From: Platanthera guangdongensis
Lineage: Eukaryota > Streptophyta > Magnoliopsida > Asparagales > Orchidaceae
DNA: 64,000 bases
Assembly: GCA_039583875.1 (NCBI GenBank)
Contig: CM077147.1
Coordinates: 159,792,821 to 159,856,820 of the forward strand
Reading direction: 5' to 3'
Shown here in pieces: positions 31,082-41,769 of the stretch. Position 1 is the stretch's first letter; the number at the start of each line of letters is the position of its first letter. Both the position numbers and the translations under genes were made by a program. The notes under the pieces are model-generated. The model made no database searches. It saw only the letters and a program-made list of their open reading frames with translations, and was not told where the DNA came from.

Positions 31082-32823
31082 ATGTCGGACGCTGTGAAAT
31101 TTCTTCATGATAGTCTCGCCACGCTGACTGGTGCTATTGGCGTCACTAAGCTGAAACAGCCGAGCGAGGAGGACGTCGTTGCCGACTTACCCCCCCCCCC
31201 CCCCCCCAAGAATAAGAAAGTTAAAAGGTCCAAGAAGAAACCTGCCTCTGGTGATGACAACTCGCCGCCACCTCTTTCTCAAACCACGGCTTCCACCAGC
31301 AACCACGTGCGCTCTGCTAGCACGCAGCGACTGCTCAGCGACCTGGGGCTTGACGACATCCCCAATGTCACCGCATTTGATGCGAGCTTCCTCGACTCGC
31401 TCGACATTCCTGAGCTCGCCACGACCCTGGCCCCGGAACTCGCCTCCACTCCGGTGCCGCAGCAGGTTGAAGTCATCGACCTGCCAGGTTGTCTTTTTTG
31501 TCGAGATGCTTTCTTGTTCTGACGGTCGTTTCCATTGCTTGCTAACTTGACCATGATACTTGCAGATTCTCCCTCGGGGGGTGTTGGCGCGGTTCTGAAC
31601 GTCGCCCCATTGAGCTCCGCGCCGCTGGTTGCCCTTCCTGCCGGGAGACCAACAAAGACCGCGCACACGGTGCGGATCAATATCGGCGACAAAAGGACAT
31701 TCGAAGCCTCGGTTACCTTGGCGAGCAAGGAACTACCGTCGAAGGATCCGCCGCCGAGGAAGATGACCCAGGCGAGCAAGGACCCTTTGCCGAAGGACTC
31801 TCTGCCTAAGAAGGATCCGCCAGTGAGCAAGGGTCTCCCGGTGAGTTCTGCGCCGCCCGCGAGGAGTTCTGCTCCGCCCGCCGCGAGTTCTGCACTGCCT
31901 CGGGCGAAGTCTTCTCAACCCCGCCACCGCCTATTTCAAATGTCGCCACCATCCAGTCGGTGACCGTATCCTTGCCGCTGCCGCCGCCTCTGGTCGCGCC
32001 TTCTCAAGTCGCCACGATGCGACTTCCTTCGCCTCCTCCGCTGAAGAATCCTCAGCCACCGGCGAGTTCGTCGCTCCCCCCGCCTCTTTCATCACATCCC
32101 GCAGTCAGTAAGCCGGTCAAGCTGCGACTGAGCTACTTTCCGCCAAGAGGCACAGATTCTGGACAAGGGGGGCGCGTGCAAGGCAAGGAGGCCGAGCTCA
32201 CTGGGGGGCCATCTTCAAGCCGGCGAGTTGAGCCAACTCGCGGATCCTCTCCTCGCCGATCTAGATCTCCTCGCCGATCTAGGTCTCCTCGCAGCGGTAT
32301 GTATTGCTATTGATGTATAGGGCAGCTAAATATCTTTGTCTAATCTGGCGACTTTCATTTGCTGTCAGATCGGCCGGCGACTCCAGGGGCGGCCTTCATC
32401 GATGCCATGGGGTTGTCGGGCATGGAATATCGCTGTGCTGCTGCTCGCGCCTACCTGGAGCTGGAGAGCAAGTTCGATCAGTTGGCGATCTGCGAGCCTC
32501 ATTGCCGAATATCATCGTTGTAAGTGCGGATGGCGAAGATGGAAGAGCTCAAGAGTACGCTGGAGAGCTATGAATCCCGCTTCCACATGGTAAAGGAGAA
32601 TGATCGTCAGCTGGCGATTAACAACCATCGCCACCAGCTTGTCCTTGACGAGGTTGCCGGCATTCGCGCGAGTATGGGCTCCGTCGGCCAGTTGACGAGG
32701 ATGAAGGAGCAGTTGCGGCTCGGTGATGATGCGATAGCGATGGCGACGGAGCACTTCCGGCGGGTGCGCGAGATGGGTTGGGCGGGGCAACATCCCCATC
32801 CCCCAGAGAGGCCTAGGCCTTAG
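31082..32823 (+). pseudogene. Tat antisense gene 1, Pro/Ser-rich with coiled-coil end
   Basis: It starts MSDAVKFLHDSLATLTG. Exon 1 (31082-31487) is followed by a consistent GT-AG intron (31488-31565) that keeps the frame. Exon 2 is Pro/Ser/Lys-rich (SKDPPPRK, ARSSAPPAASSA) and ends in RRSRSPRRSRSPR repeats after a frameshift near 31945. A second intron begins at gtatgtattg (about 32297) and ends at ctgtcag (about 32369). The last part is an alpha-helical segment (MEELKSTLESYESR, MKEQLRLGDDAIAMATEHFR) with one TAA near 32520. I recognise no enzymatic domain. Such antisense ORFs are known from Tat elements, with unknown role. Confidence 0.6.
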
Positions 32824-33084
32824 ATTTCTTTCTTCTTATTTGAAACTCGCCAAGTGCGACTTTGTGGACATTTACTGATTTGTAATAAGCGAGCTTCGAT
32901 CTCGCACCATTATTTACTTTTCTGTTCTCAGTGTGATATATTATGGATTGTGCCGAGTTTGTTCTACAGGTTGCGATAAAGCTTTTTCCTTTTCGTGCGA
33001 CTTATTCAATCGGCATCGAATTACTCGCTCAGGGCACGACTTTGTTTGATACTCGCTATAAGGAAGATATACCCCCCCGGCGCC
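32824..33084 (+). other. spacer between Tat antisense genes
   Basis: AT-rich sequence with repeated actcgc and gcgac words, probably holding the end of gene 1 and the promoter of gene 2. Nothing else seen. Confidence 0.45.
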
Positions 33085-33092
33085 TATAAATA
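33085..33092 (+). promoter_or_regulatory. TATA box of antisense gene 2
   Basis: TATAAATA in ggcgccTATAAATAgaggggg, 143 bp before the ATG at 33228. Similar in sequence to the box of antisense gene 1. Confidence 0.6.
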
Positions 33093-33227
33093 GAGGGGGT
33101 AGGTAGGACATAAGTACGTTGTTGCAATTTTGAACCCCTAGCTCGCAAGTATCTTTACGCACTCGCACGCTGCGACTTTACTTTGCTTCTCGCTCTTCTT
33201 TCTCCTCCCCTGTTTAGAACTCCCAAG

Positions 33228-35030
33228 ATGGTTGGAGACGATGCCAGTGCTCGCCGCCAAGCCCACGCCGCCAATTTCGCTGATGCGGCTTTCAAGAAGT
33301 CCATTACAACAGAGCGGGACTTAGAAAACTTTAGGGAGCGACTTTTGCCGGAGGGATACTCGGCCCGACTTCCTAGTCGCAGCGAGCGACTAAACACATG
33401 TATAGAGGGCGCGCTTGTCCTCCCCCTTCGCCACTTCGATGCCGGTCTGCGACTTCCACTGTGGCCGGAGTATTGTGATATTCTCCAATACTTCGGCATA
33501 GTCCCCGCGCAGATCAACCCCAACGGCGTTGCCATCATCATGGGGTTCCTTTGTTACTTGCGCGAGGAGAGGATCATCTTCGATCTTTCCGTCTTCCGCA
33601 AAATATTCGCCTTCGCCGCGACTGCCGAGGGTGTGATATATTTCAGCAGCCATGTCTGTACTTTGGTGGGGACGTCGAATAAAGTGCATCGCTGGAGCGA
33701 GATGCTGGTCGTCGTTGAAGGCGACTTTGGTGACGTCCAGGGAAGGCCGCACCAGCCTGCTGATGTCGCCTTCCTTCCACCGATATTTGAGGGTGTGCGC
33801 GAGCAACTCGTCGAATCGTTCTGAGGTCGCCGGTTCGATGTTTTTTTGGCGACTAAACGTTAATACCCTGTTCGAGGTTCATTACAATGAAGGTAAGTCT
33901 TAGCGAGGAACGACCCTTGCATACTTGTCGTGATAGCTGTTTGCTCATATTACTCGGCCTTTTGCAGAGCCAAACGAGCTCCCGGCGAGGCCGCTTCCTC
34001 CAGCCAAAGAAATCGCCACCTTGCTTCTTGATCCCCACTCGCCGGCTGATATCGACGAGAAGAAGAAACTCGCCAAAGGCAAAGGCAAAGCCAGGTCACC
34101 GGGCCCAGCGACCAAAAAATAGAAGGTGTCGTCGCCGCATCTTGACGGCCAGGATTCGCCGCTCCATGCTTGGCTTCCCCACTTCCACCCTAATTTCAAC
34201 CTGGGGCTGGACGCGGTGGACGCCTATGGTTGCTCGTTGGTGACCTGGTCGGCGGACGAGCATCTGGTGATGTTGAGCACCAATCTCCACTCCTGGGCGG
34301 AGGAAGGGGAGGACAAGGGGGAGGCCTTTGCCGTCCTCCACGCGATGTATGGCCGAGGCGACGCCGAGTCAATGCTTTATCTTAGTGAGGAGGAACTCGC
34401 CCAGCAGGCGGCCTGCTCTCTCGCACGAGCCGTCGAACTAAATCATTTTGCGGCGAGGATGATGCTGGAGAGGACAAAAGCCTTGAAGATCGTCAGTAAG
34501 ACGGCGATTGATCTCGGCATGGAATCTACTCGCTGGCGAGATTACGAGGTAAGTCGCCTCTACGCGCGATGTCAATGTCGCCACACATGATTCTTTTTGC
34601 TGACTCCGTTCTTTGTCGCAGGCTGCCGAGATGGAAACCACCAAAAAGCTCTCTGAGTATGAGGCGGAACTCACCAAGTCTCGGGCTGATCTGGAGGTAG
34701 CCCAAATCCGCATCGCCGAGATGGAATCTCATATGGCTATTTTAGAAGCCGGCGCGAGTTCCTCTGCTCCTCAGCCGCGGCCGGAGCACGATCCTCACTA
34801 CGCCATCAAGCAATCTCGCATCTTGTGGGAGTAGATGTCATCGGTTCGCCGCGAGATAGCCCGCGCGGCAGGCAACGTCATCCTCACGAGGCTGAGGATT
34901 AGTGGGAATCTCGACGAGGGGGAGAAGATGTTCATAGTTGACAAACTCATCCCCGAGCTACTCGCCAAGACAGTCTCGCCAGATCGCCTGACTTCACCAT
35001 TGTCGGGCTCTAGCAGCAGCGGCAGCAGCG
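33228..35030 (+). pseudogene. Tat antisense gene 2, 5' part (Transposase_28-like)
   Basis: It starts MVGDDASARRQ. Residues 30-125 contain RLPLWPEYCDILQYFG and PAQINPNGVAIIMGF, which fit the plant family annotated as putative gypsy-type transposon (Transposase_28). A frameshift near 33820 precedes an intron 33893-33967 (GTAAGT...TTTTGCAG). The next exon has LHAWLPHFHPNFNLG and a Glu/Ala-rich helical part; a second intron is 34549-34621. Two in-frame stops lie at about 34121 and 34832. The C-terminus becomes Ser/Gly-rich, and there element D is inserted; the last 40 codons are at 41275-41402. The function is unknown. Confidence 0.68.
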
Positions 35031-36985
35031 TGTTAATATTCAACAAACCCGCAGAGGCCTCCTTAGATACCCTGTTGAAACTCAACAAACCGGAGGAGAA
35101 CACCCCACTTATATTGTTGAAAGTTTTCCCGGATCGTGGAGTTAGCATGGGTTATCTCAACAACGCAGTAACAACCAGCAACACATGCAGCACAAGCTTC
35201 TTATTGATCAAGAGCAAACTTCTTTACAAGGCGAGAAAAAACATGGTGAGACATGCTTCACCAAAACCCAAACCAGGAGAGCAGAGACAGTTACAAAGAA
35301 AAGAAACAAAAACCAAGCCGCGCGGACTCAACTACCAAGCCGCCGGTCTACTGCTGTGGAGTCCGCTCAGTCCGCCAGGTCGCCAGACCGCAACCCAAAC
35401 CGCGCGGACTACCCCTTATTCCAATGCTTAGCTCTTCACCGCCGATCTGCAGGCCGCCTGACCGCGAGGTTGCCTAGCCGCCAGACCGCACAAGCTGCGT
35501 CACCGAATGAAACAGTCCGCCTGAAGCAGGCGACTTCCTGAACCCCGAACCAAGTTGCCAAAGAGGAGACCGCCTGGTCGCTATCCGCGACCTGCTGTTT
35601 ACCGCCTGTTGCTTAACCGCAGAGTCCGCACTGTCCCTGACCGCAATCAGAGCCAAGTCCTGGCTTTCCAGCGCTACCCGCATAACCTGCACAGCACAAC
35701 CGGGTCAACTCTCAAACCGCGCGGACACCAAAGTCCAGACCGCAGCAACTTACGCGAGCTCAATTACTGTTCACTTACTTCGGTTCAGGTTACATACTCC
35801 TGATGTGACATGGGTCCTATTTATAGGCACGATGATGAGTATGGTCACCGCCCTAGCCGATAGGAACACCGCCACGTCCCGCAGCAAGAACAAATGTGTC
35901 TGTCAGCCAGCAGACACACATTCCAGTTCGCCGCTCCTGTGCAGATAGCCAGTCCGCCCCAGCTTCTCCAAGGCCGGACTCCAATATCCAGCCCGCCTTG
36001 CCACCAGAGGCCAAGCCAGGACCACCACAGCCGGACTCCACAACAGCTATGTCTGCCAATCCGCGGACATAGCACCAGTCCGCATAACCTGAGCCCGCAT
36101 CCTCGCCATCAAGGCACCTGCCGGACTCAGCGGACACTCGGCTTCCGTCCGCACTTCCCGAGTCCATTACCTCAATCTCCAAGGCACCGCCGGACTCAGC
36201 GGACACGCCGATTCAGTCTACTTTCGCAGCAAACTCCAGTCCGCATTCCTGAGTTCATAACCTCATCACAAGGCTAAACCGAACTCAGCGGACTCCAGCT
36301 CTAGTCCGCATTCCTGAGTTCATAACCTCATCACAAGTCTAAACCGAACTCAGCGGACTCCAGCTCCAGTCCGCACCCTCTTGCCCAGGCAATCCTCCAG
36401 TCCGCATACCCCCAAGCTAGCAAACAAGGCAACAACACTTCTACTAGGCTTGGCGGACTGAGAAAGCAGCCCGCGCTCCACTGCGCGATCTCCCCGGACT
36501 AAGAAATCCTGGACTTGGTTCAGATCACACCAAGTCTAGTCCACTGGCCACGAGGGCCAGTCCGCACTTACTGGCGGACACTAGATCTAGCCCGCCATAC
36601 CGGGCGACCTCCAGCTTCTGTCCGCACTGACCAGCGGTCTCCGCGGCTTCCACTTGCCGCTTCACTAGAGCAAGACCAAGGCAACTGCCAAACCGGTCTG
36701 CCGAGCTCCAGTTCAACAGTCCGCTTCATGCCGGACTCCGTGGATAGGATTTCTATCCGCCCGGTTACTGCCTGGGAACCAACTGCCTGCTGAATAATCC
36801 CCGGCCTGACAGACCGCCGCTGCTGTCCGTATAGTCCGCGCGAACAGAACGCCCAGGCCGCCACAGAGCAAACCGCCTGCAACATCCCTGCCGACTTAGC
36901 AGTCCGCAAACCCTGTCCGCGTAGTCCGCGCGGATAGGTTGCCCAAGCCTTCCATTCACCCACTTTCACTTCACAAGTTTCAACA
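35031..36985 (-). repeat. 3' LTR of D
   Basis: Minus strand TGTTGAAACTTG...GAATATTAACA. Minus-strand TATA box cctataaatagg at about 35817-35828. U3 (35840-36960) is packed with AGTCCGC and GCGGACT words. Short frames coding APQ- or SPR-rich peptides are translation artefacts of this repeat. Confidence 0.92.
35840..36960. repeat. TCCGC/GCGGA inverted-word array in U3 of D
   Basis: Dozens of TCCGC and GCGGA words in both orientations occur, including the perfect palindrome TCCGCGCGGA at 36925-36934. A local tandem of about 75 bp (accgaactcagcggactcc ... cagtccgcattcctgagttc) occurs at 36265-36380. The 5' LTR repeats all of this at 40130-41240. Confidence 0.85.
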
Positions 36986-37000
36986 CTCCCCTTTGAAGTG
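36986..37000 (-). other. polypurine tract of D
   Basis: Minus-strand TTCAAAGGGGAG directly before TGTTGAAACTTG of the LTR. Confidence 0.7.
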
Positions 37001-39228
37001 AGAAGTGGTGAATAACTCCAGCAGCTCCCGTAACCTTGCACCTGGTCCCTCCGATAGCATCTACGAAGAGATGTCCAAGACATAGTCCTCGCCCCGCATA
37101 TCATGGACCATGAGGGAGCCCTCCAGCATCTCCCGAAAGGAGTCATGCTTCCCTCTGCCTTCTTCAGCTTCAAACTCCACTCATGCATCATAGGAGTATC
37201 ACCAACTTCCTTGGGCACAAAAGCCCAAGCCTTATTACCTCTGAGAGAAGTCACCTCTTCAGCCTTGGTGTCAACCACCTCCTTGATTCTAGTGGGGTTA
37301 TCACAGCCAGAAGTACCTTGCTCGACTTGAGGGCTAACAAGGAAACACGGGACCAAGTCCGTCGTGTTCCCTTCGCTATATCGAGCTGGTGGCTTACTGA
37401 TCCTCTTCGATCTCCGTAGAACCTGATCATGGTTAACCACCTCCGCTGCTTCTGAACCAGCTCCGTTCCCGGGCAAACCCAGAACAATGCTCCCCTTGCT
37501 TCCTGAACAAGACGCCTCCTCACTGGAATCAAGAGAACCTGGAGTAATGCTCCCCCTGCTACCTGAACCAGAAGACTCCCCTATTGAACAAGAACTACCT
37601 GGAACATCGCTCCCCTTGCTTCCTGAACCGGAAGCCTCCGCCTTCGAGCCAAAAGATCCCGGAGCATCGCTCCCCCTTCTTCTCGACTCTGACGCCTTTC
37701 CCCCGGAGCTAGAGCAACCTGGACCACCTGGTGACTCAGGTAACTCCACTTCCTTAGCAGCAGCCTCCTTCAGCCCACCATCTGACCTGCTTATCTCTAG
37801 CTCCACATGAGAGCTACTCCAAAACGGCGTCAACTCATCGAAGACAATGTCTCTCGACACTATGAGTTTCTTCGTCGCAGGATCCATACACCTCCATCTT
37901 CTTCTCTGCTCATCATACCCAACAAAGACTAGCTTTGTCTTGAGAGCACCCGGAGAGTGTATATAGCAGGTAGATCCAAACACCCGAAGGTGCTTCACTG
38001 AGGGCTTCACTCCGAACATCAGCTCATAAGCAGTCTTCACTATGATCGGACTAAGAGACATCCGGTTGATGACATGAGCAGCACAGGCCATCCCTTCCGC
38101 CCAAAGGGCCTTTGGAGCGCCTTTACTCTGAAGCCAACACTTGCAGGTCTCCATTAACCAACGGATCATCCGAGCTGCAATACTACCTTGTTGTGAAGTA
38201 TGTCCACAAGAAAGTTCCTTCCAGATCCCTTGCTTCCTGCAAAAGTGTGAAAACCCGGTTGAGCCAAACTCACCACCGATACTTGTCCTCAACACCTTGA
38301 TCCTCCGGCCAAGCTGGCCTTCCACAAGCTTCTTGAACTCCACAAACAAGCGTACCATGTTGGACTTCTTCTTCATGAAGTATACCCATGTATACCTAGA
38401 ATAGTCATCAACCAATATCAGCATGAACCTGCTGCCTCCAAGACTGGTCGTGACGGTCGGTCCCACCAGAGCACAATGGACAACTGCCAATGGTGCTTTA
38501 CATCTGGATTGTGCTTTATCAACCATGAAGCGATAGGCTCCACTTTCCTGACATCCCGCACACCCCCGACCATCGACATAGGATGACAATCTAGGCAAGC
38601 CTCTTACGAGTCTTCTTTCCGCCATTGCTTTCAGCTTGTCCATCCCTACATGCCCCAGTCTTTCATGCCAGATAGCAGCACTATCACTGGCATTCCTCCG
38701 ATCAGATCCAAAACTTGTTGATAACCCAACAAGGTTCTTCTCCCTCCTCCCTACCTGAGCAACGTTCGCCGAGAGCAAGGTAACCTTGCACTCCTTCAGA
38801 AGATGACCATGCTGCTTGCATTTATAGCACCGTGGTCCTTCCTTCCTCTTCCTATCACGCCTAGGAGAAACACTACTTTCTTCCTGATATGAAGTAGAGG
38901 GACCATCTTCAGCAGCAACCTTCACCTTCTTCCTGAACAACCCATCAAGGGAAGTCCAAACCTCCGCAGCTGACCGACATCCACTGATGTGGTCCAAGAG
39001 CTCCGATGAGATCACCTTCTTGAGAATAGACTCCGCTTTCGCATTTGTCTCCTTCCAAGCTCTCATCGCCTCAGCATTGCCAGCAGTATTCTCTTGTCTT
39101 CCTGCTCCGCATACAACCTCCCAAAGGTCCTCGCCAAGAAGAAAGCTCTTCATACAGGACTTCCACCTTTCAAAGTTCGTCTCTGTAAGGAGATCAATTC
39201 CAAGACAACTTGCATCCTCCACTGCCAT
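37001..39228 (-). pseudogene. fused gag-integrase ORF of D, catalytic residues lost
   Basis: A single open frame covers almost the whole internal region (start MAVEDASCLGI at 39228; it stays open into the LTR to 36568). Gag part: TETNFERWKSCMKSFLLGEDLW, then the CCHC knuckle CYKCKQHGHLLKEC. The protease is missing. Integrase part: WHERLGHVGMDKL, CAGCQESG, VDDYSRYTWVYF, but LRTSIGGEF where Asp is expected, and QQGSIAARM where the family has the catalytic Glu. RRSKRISKPPARY and a 40-residue RT beginning (SLRGNKAWAFVPKE) follow, then it stops. The protein can bind nucleic acid at most. The openness of a catalytically dead fusion is odd. Confidence 0.8.
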
Positions 39229-39301
39229 GGTTCTGCCACTGGTTTCCTCTACAGAAGAGCAACTACTTCCGTTGAGCACTGTTTGACCACTCCAACAACC
39301 T

Positions 39302-39316
39302 CCCTCTGATACCATG
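39302..39316 (-). other. primer binding site of D
   Basis: Minus-strand TGGTATCAGAGGGAGG immediately inside the 5' LTR, complementary to initiator-Met tRNA. Confidence 0.85.
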
Positions 39317-41269
39317 TTAATATTCAACAAACCCGCAGAGGCCTCCTCGGATACCCTGTTGAAACTCAACAAACCGGAGGAGAACACCTCACTTATATTG
39401 TTGAAAGTTTTCCCGGATCGTGGAGTTAGCAGGGGTTATCTCAACAACGCAGTAACAACCAGCAACACATGCAGCACAAGCTTCTTATTGATCAAGAGCA
39501 AACTTCTTTACAAGGCGAGAAAAAACATGGCGAGACATGCTTCACCAAAACCCAAACCAGGAGAGCAGAGACAGTTACAAAGACAAGAAACAAAAACCAA
39601 GCCGCGCAGACTCAACTACCAAGCCGTCGGTCTACTGCTGTGGAGTCCGCTCAGTCCGCCAGGTCGCCAGACCGCAACCCAAACCGCGCGGACTACCCCT
39701 TATTCCAATGCTTAGCTCTTCACCGCCGATCTGCAGGCCGCCTGACCGCGAGGTCGCCTAGCCGCCAGACCGCACAAGCTGCGTCACCGAATGAAACCGT
39801 CCGCCTGAAGCAGGCGACTTCCTGAACCCCGAACCAAGTTGCCAAAGAGGAGACCGCCTGGTCGCTATCCGCGACCTGCTGTTTACCGCCTGTTGCTCAA
39901 CCGCAAAGTCCGCACTGTCCCTGACCGCAATCAGAGCCAAGTCCTGGCTTTCCAGCTCTATCCGCACAACCTGCACAGCACAACCGGGTCAACTCTCAAA
40001 CCACGCGGACACCAAAGTCCAGACCGCAGCAACTTACGCGAGCTCAATTACTGTTCACTTACTTCGGTTCAGGTTACATACTCCTGATGTGACATGGGTC
40101 CTATTTATAGGCATGATGATGAGTATGGTCACCGCCCTAGCCGATAGGAACACCGCCACATCCCGCAGCAAGAACAAATGTCTCCGTCAGCCCACGGACA
40201 CACATTCCAGTTCGCCGCTCCTGTGCAGATAGCCAGTCCGCCCCAGCTTCTCCAAGGCCGGACTCCAATATCCAGCCCGCCTTGCTGCCAGAGGCCAAGC
40301 CAGGACCACCACAGCCGGACTCCACAACAGCTATGTCCGCCAATCCGCGGACACAGCACCAGTCCGCATAACCTGAGCCCTCATCCTCGCCATCAAGGCA
40401 CCTGCCGGACTCAGCGGACACTCGGCTTCCGTCCGCACTTCCCGAGTCCATTGCCTCAATCTCCAAGGCACCGCCGGACTCAGCGGACACGCCGATTCAG
40501 TCTGCTTTCGCAGCAAACTCTAGTCCGCATTCCTGAGTTCATAACCTCATCACAAGGCTAAACCGAACTCAGCAGACTCCAGCTCCAGTCCGCATTCCTG
40601 AGTTCATAACCTTATCACAAGGCTAAACCGAACTCAGCGGACTCCAGCTCCAGTCCGCACGCTCTTGCCCAGGCAATCCTCCAGTCCGCATACCCCCAAG
40701 CTAGCAAACAAGGCAACAACACTTCTACTAGGCTAGGCAGACTGAGAAAGAAGCCCGCGCTCCACTGCGCGATCTCCCCGGACTGAGCCATCCTGGACTT
40801 GGTTCAGATCACACCAAGTCCAGTCCACTGGCCACGAGGGCCAGTCCGCACTTACTGGCGGACACTGGATCTAGCCCGCCATACCGGGCGACCTCCAGCT
40901 TCTGTCCGCACTGACCAGCGGTCTCCGCGGCTTCCACTTGCCGCTTCACTAGAGCAAGACCAAGGCAACTGCCAAACCGGTCTGCCGAGCTCCAGTTCAA
41001 CAGTCCTCTTCATGTCGGACTCCGCGGATAGGATTTCTATCCGCCCGGTTACTGCCTGGGAACCAACTACCTGCTGAATAATCCCCGGCCAGACAGACCG
41101 CCGCTGCTGTCCGCGTAGTCTGCGCGAACAGACCGCCCAGGCCGCCACAGAGCAAACTGCCTGCAACATCCCTGCCGACTTAGCAGTCCGCAAACCCTGT
41201 CCGCGTAGTCCGCGCGGATAGGTTGCCCAAGCCTTCCATTCACCCACTTTCACTTCACAAGTTTTAACA
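39317..41269 (-). repeat. 5' LTR of D
   Basis: Pairs with 35031-36985 over its full length. TATA box (minus) at about 40100-40112. The last bases AACA are followed by caacg. Confidence 0.92.
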
Positions 41270-41274
41270 CAACG

Positions 41275-41402
41275 GCAGCAGCAGTGGTAGTGGCAGCGGT
41301 AACGTCAGCAGCGAGGAGGAAAGTGATGAAAGCGGCGAGGAAGAGGACGTAGACATTGGAGATGAGGAATATCGGCCTGATACTGGCGACGATGAGTCCT
41401 AG
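41275..41402 (+). pseudogene. Tat antisense gene 2, 3' end
   Basis: Resumes the Ser/Gly run interrupted by D and ends in an acidic tail (SDESGEEEDVDIGDEEYRP) and TAG. AT-rich sequence with tatatata follows at 41488, perhaps the polyadenylation area. Confidence 0.65.
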
Positions 41403-41769
41403 TTGCTCGCTGATATTCCTCATACTCGCATGAGATAGTTAACATCTTTTTTTGTAGCATCTTTTATAACTTGTAATTCTGAAAGAGAAATATATATACA
41501 AGTTTAAGTTTTCATGTTGTTGATTTCTTACTCGCTTGTCCGCTAATAATACTCGCTAGGCTCGTAGGCTAGGGGAGGACGAGTGTTCATGACACTTTAC
41601 TCGTATGTGGGCGTTATTCATAATCGCGTAGTGCACGACCGTAGTCGCTCTTCATAACTCGCACCCCGGTACTCGCCCGTAGCTACTCGCCATATCATAC
41701 TCGCACTTTGCTATGTCATACTCACATATTCGCCGATGCCTGTGCGCATACTCGCCCCAATGCTGCTCG
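41403..41769. other. Tat spacer with ACTCGC words
   Basis: Noncoding. From 41530 the word tactcgc or actcgcc recurs every 15-30 bp, echoing the GGCGAG word of the Tat LTR. Confidence 0.5.

Larger units (their letters stand above)
35031..41269 (-). mobile_element. copia derivative D, RT-less
   Basis: Two nearly identical LTRs (about 1.95 kb) flank only 2.3 kb of internal DNA. It lies inside the Ser/Gly codon run of Tat antisense gene 2. Flanking 5-mers are cagcg (35026-35030) and caacg (41270-41274), one mismatch. The internal part codes for gag fused to a defective integrase and a fragment of RT. The LTRs differ by about 2-3 percent by eye, less than those of the surrounding Tat and N1 elements, so D is the youngest insertion here. 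Confidence 0.88.

Noticed and set aside
35185..36277. Multiple plus and minus ORFs in the D LTR
   Set aside because: They arise from the GC-rich TCCGC/GCGGA repeats, occur identically in both LTRs, and have no family resemblance.
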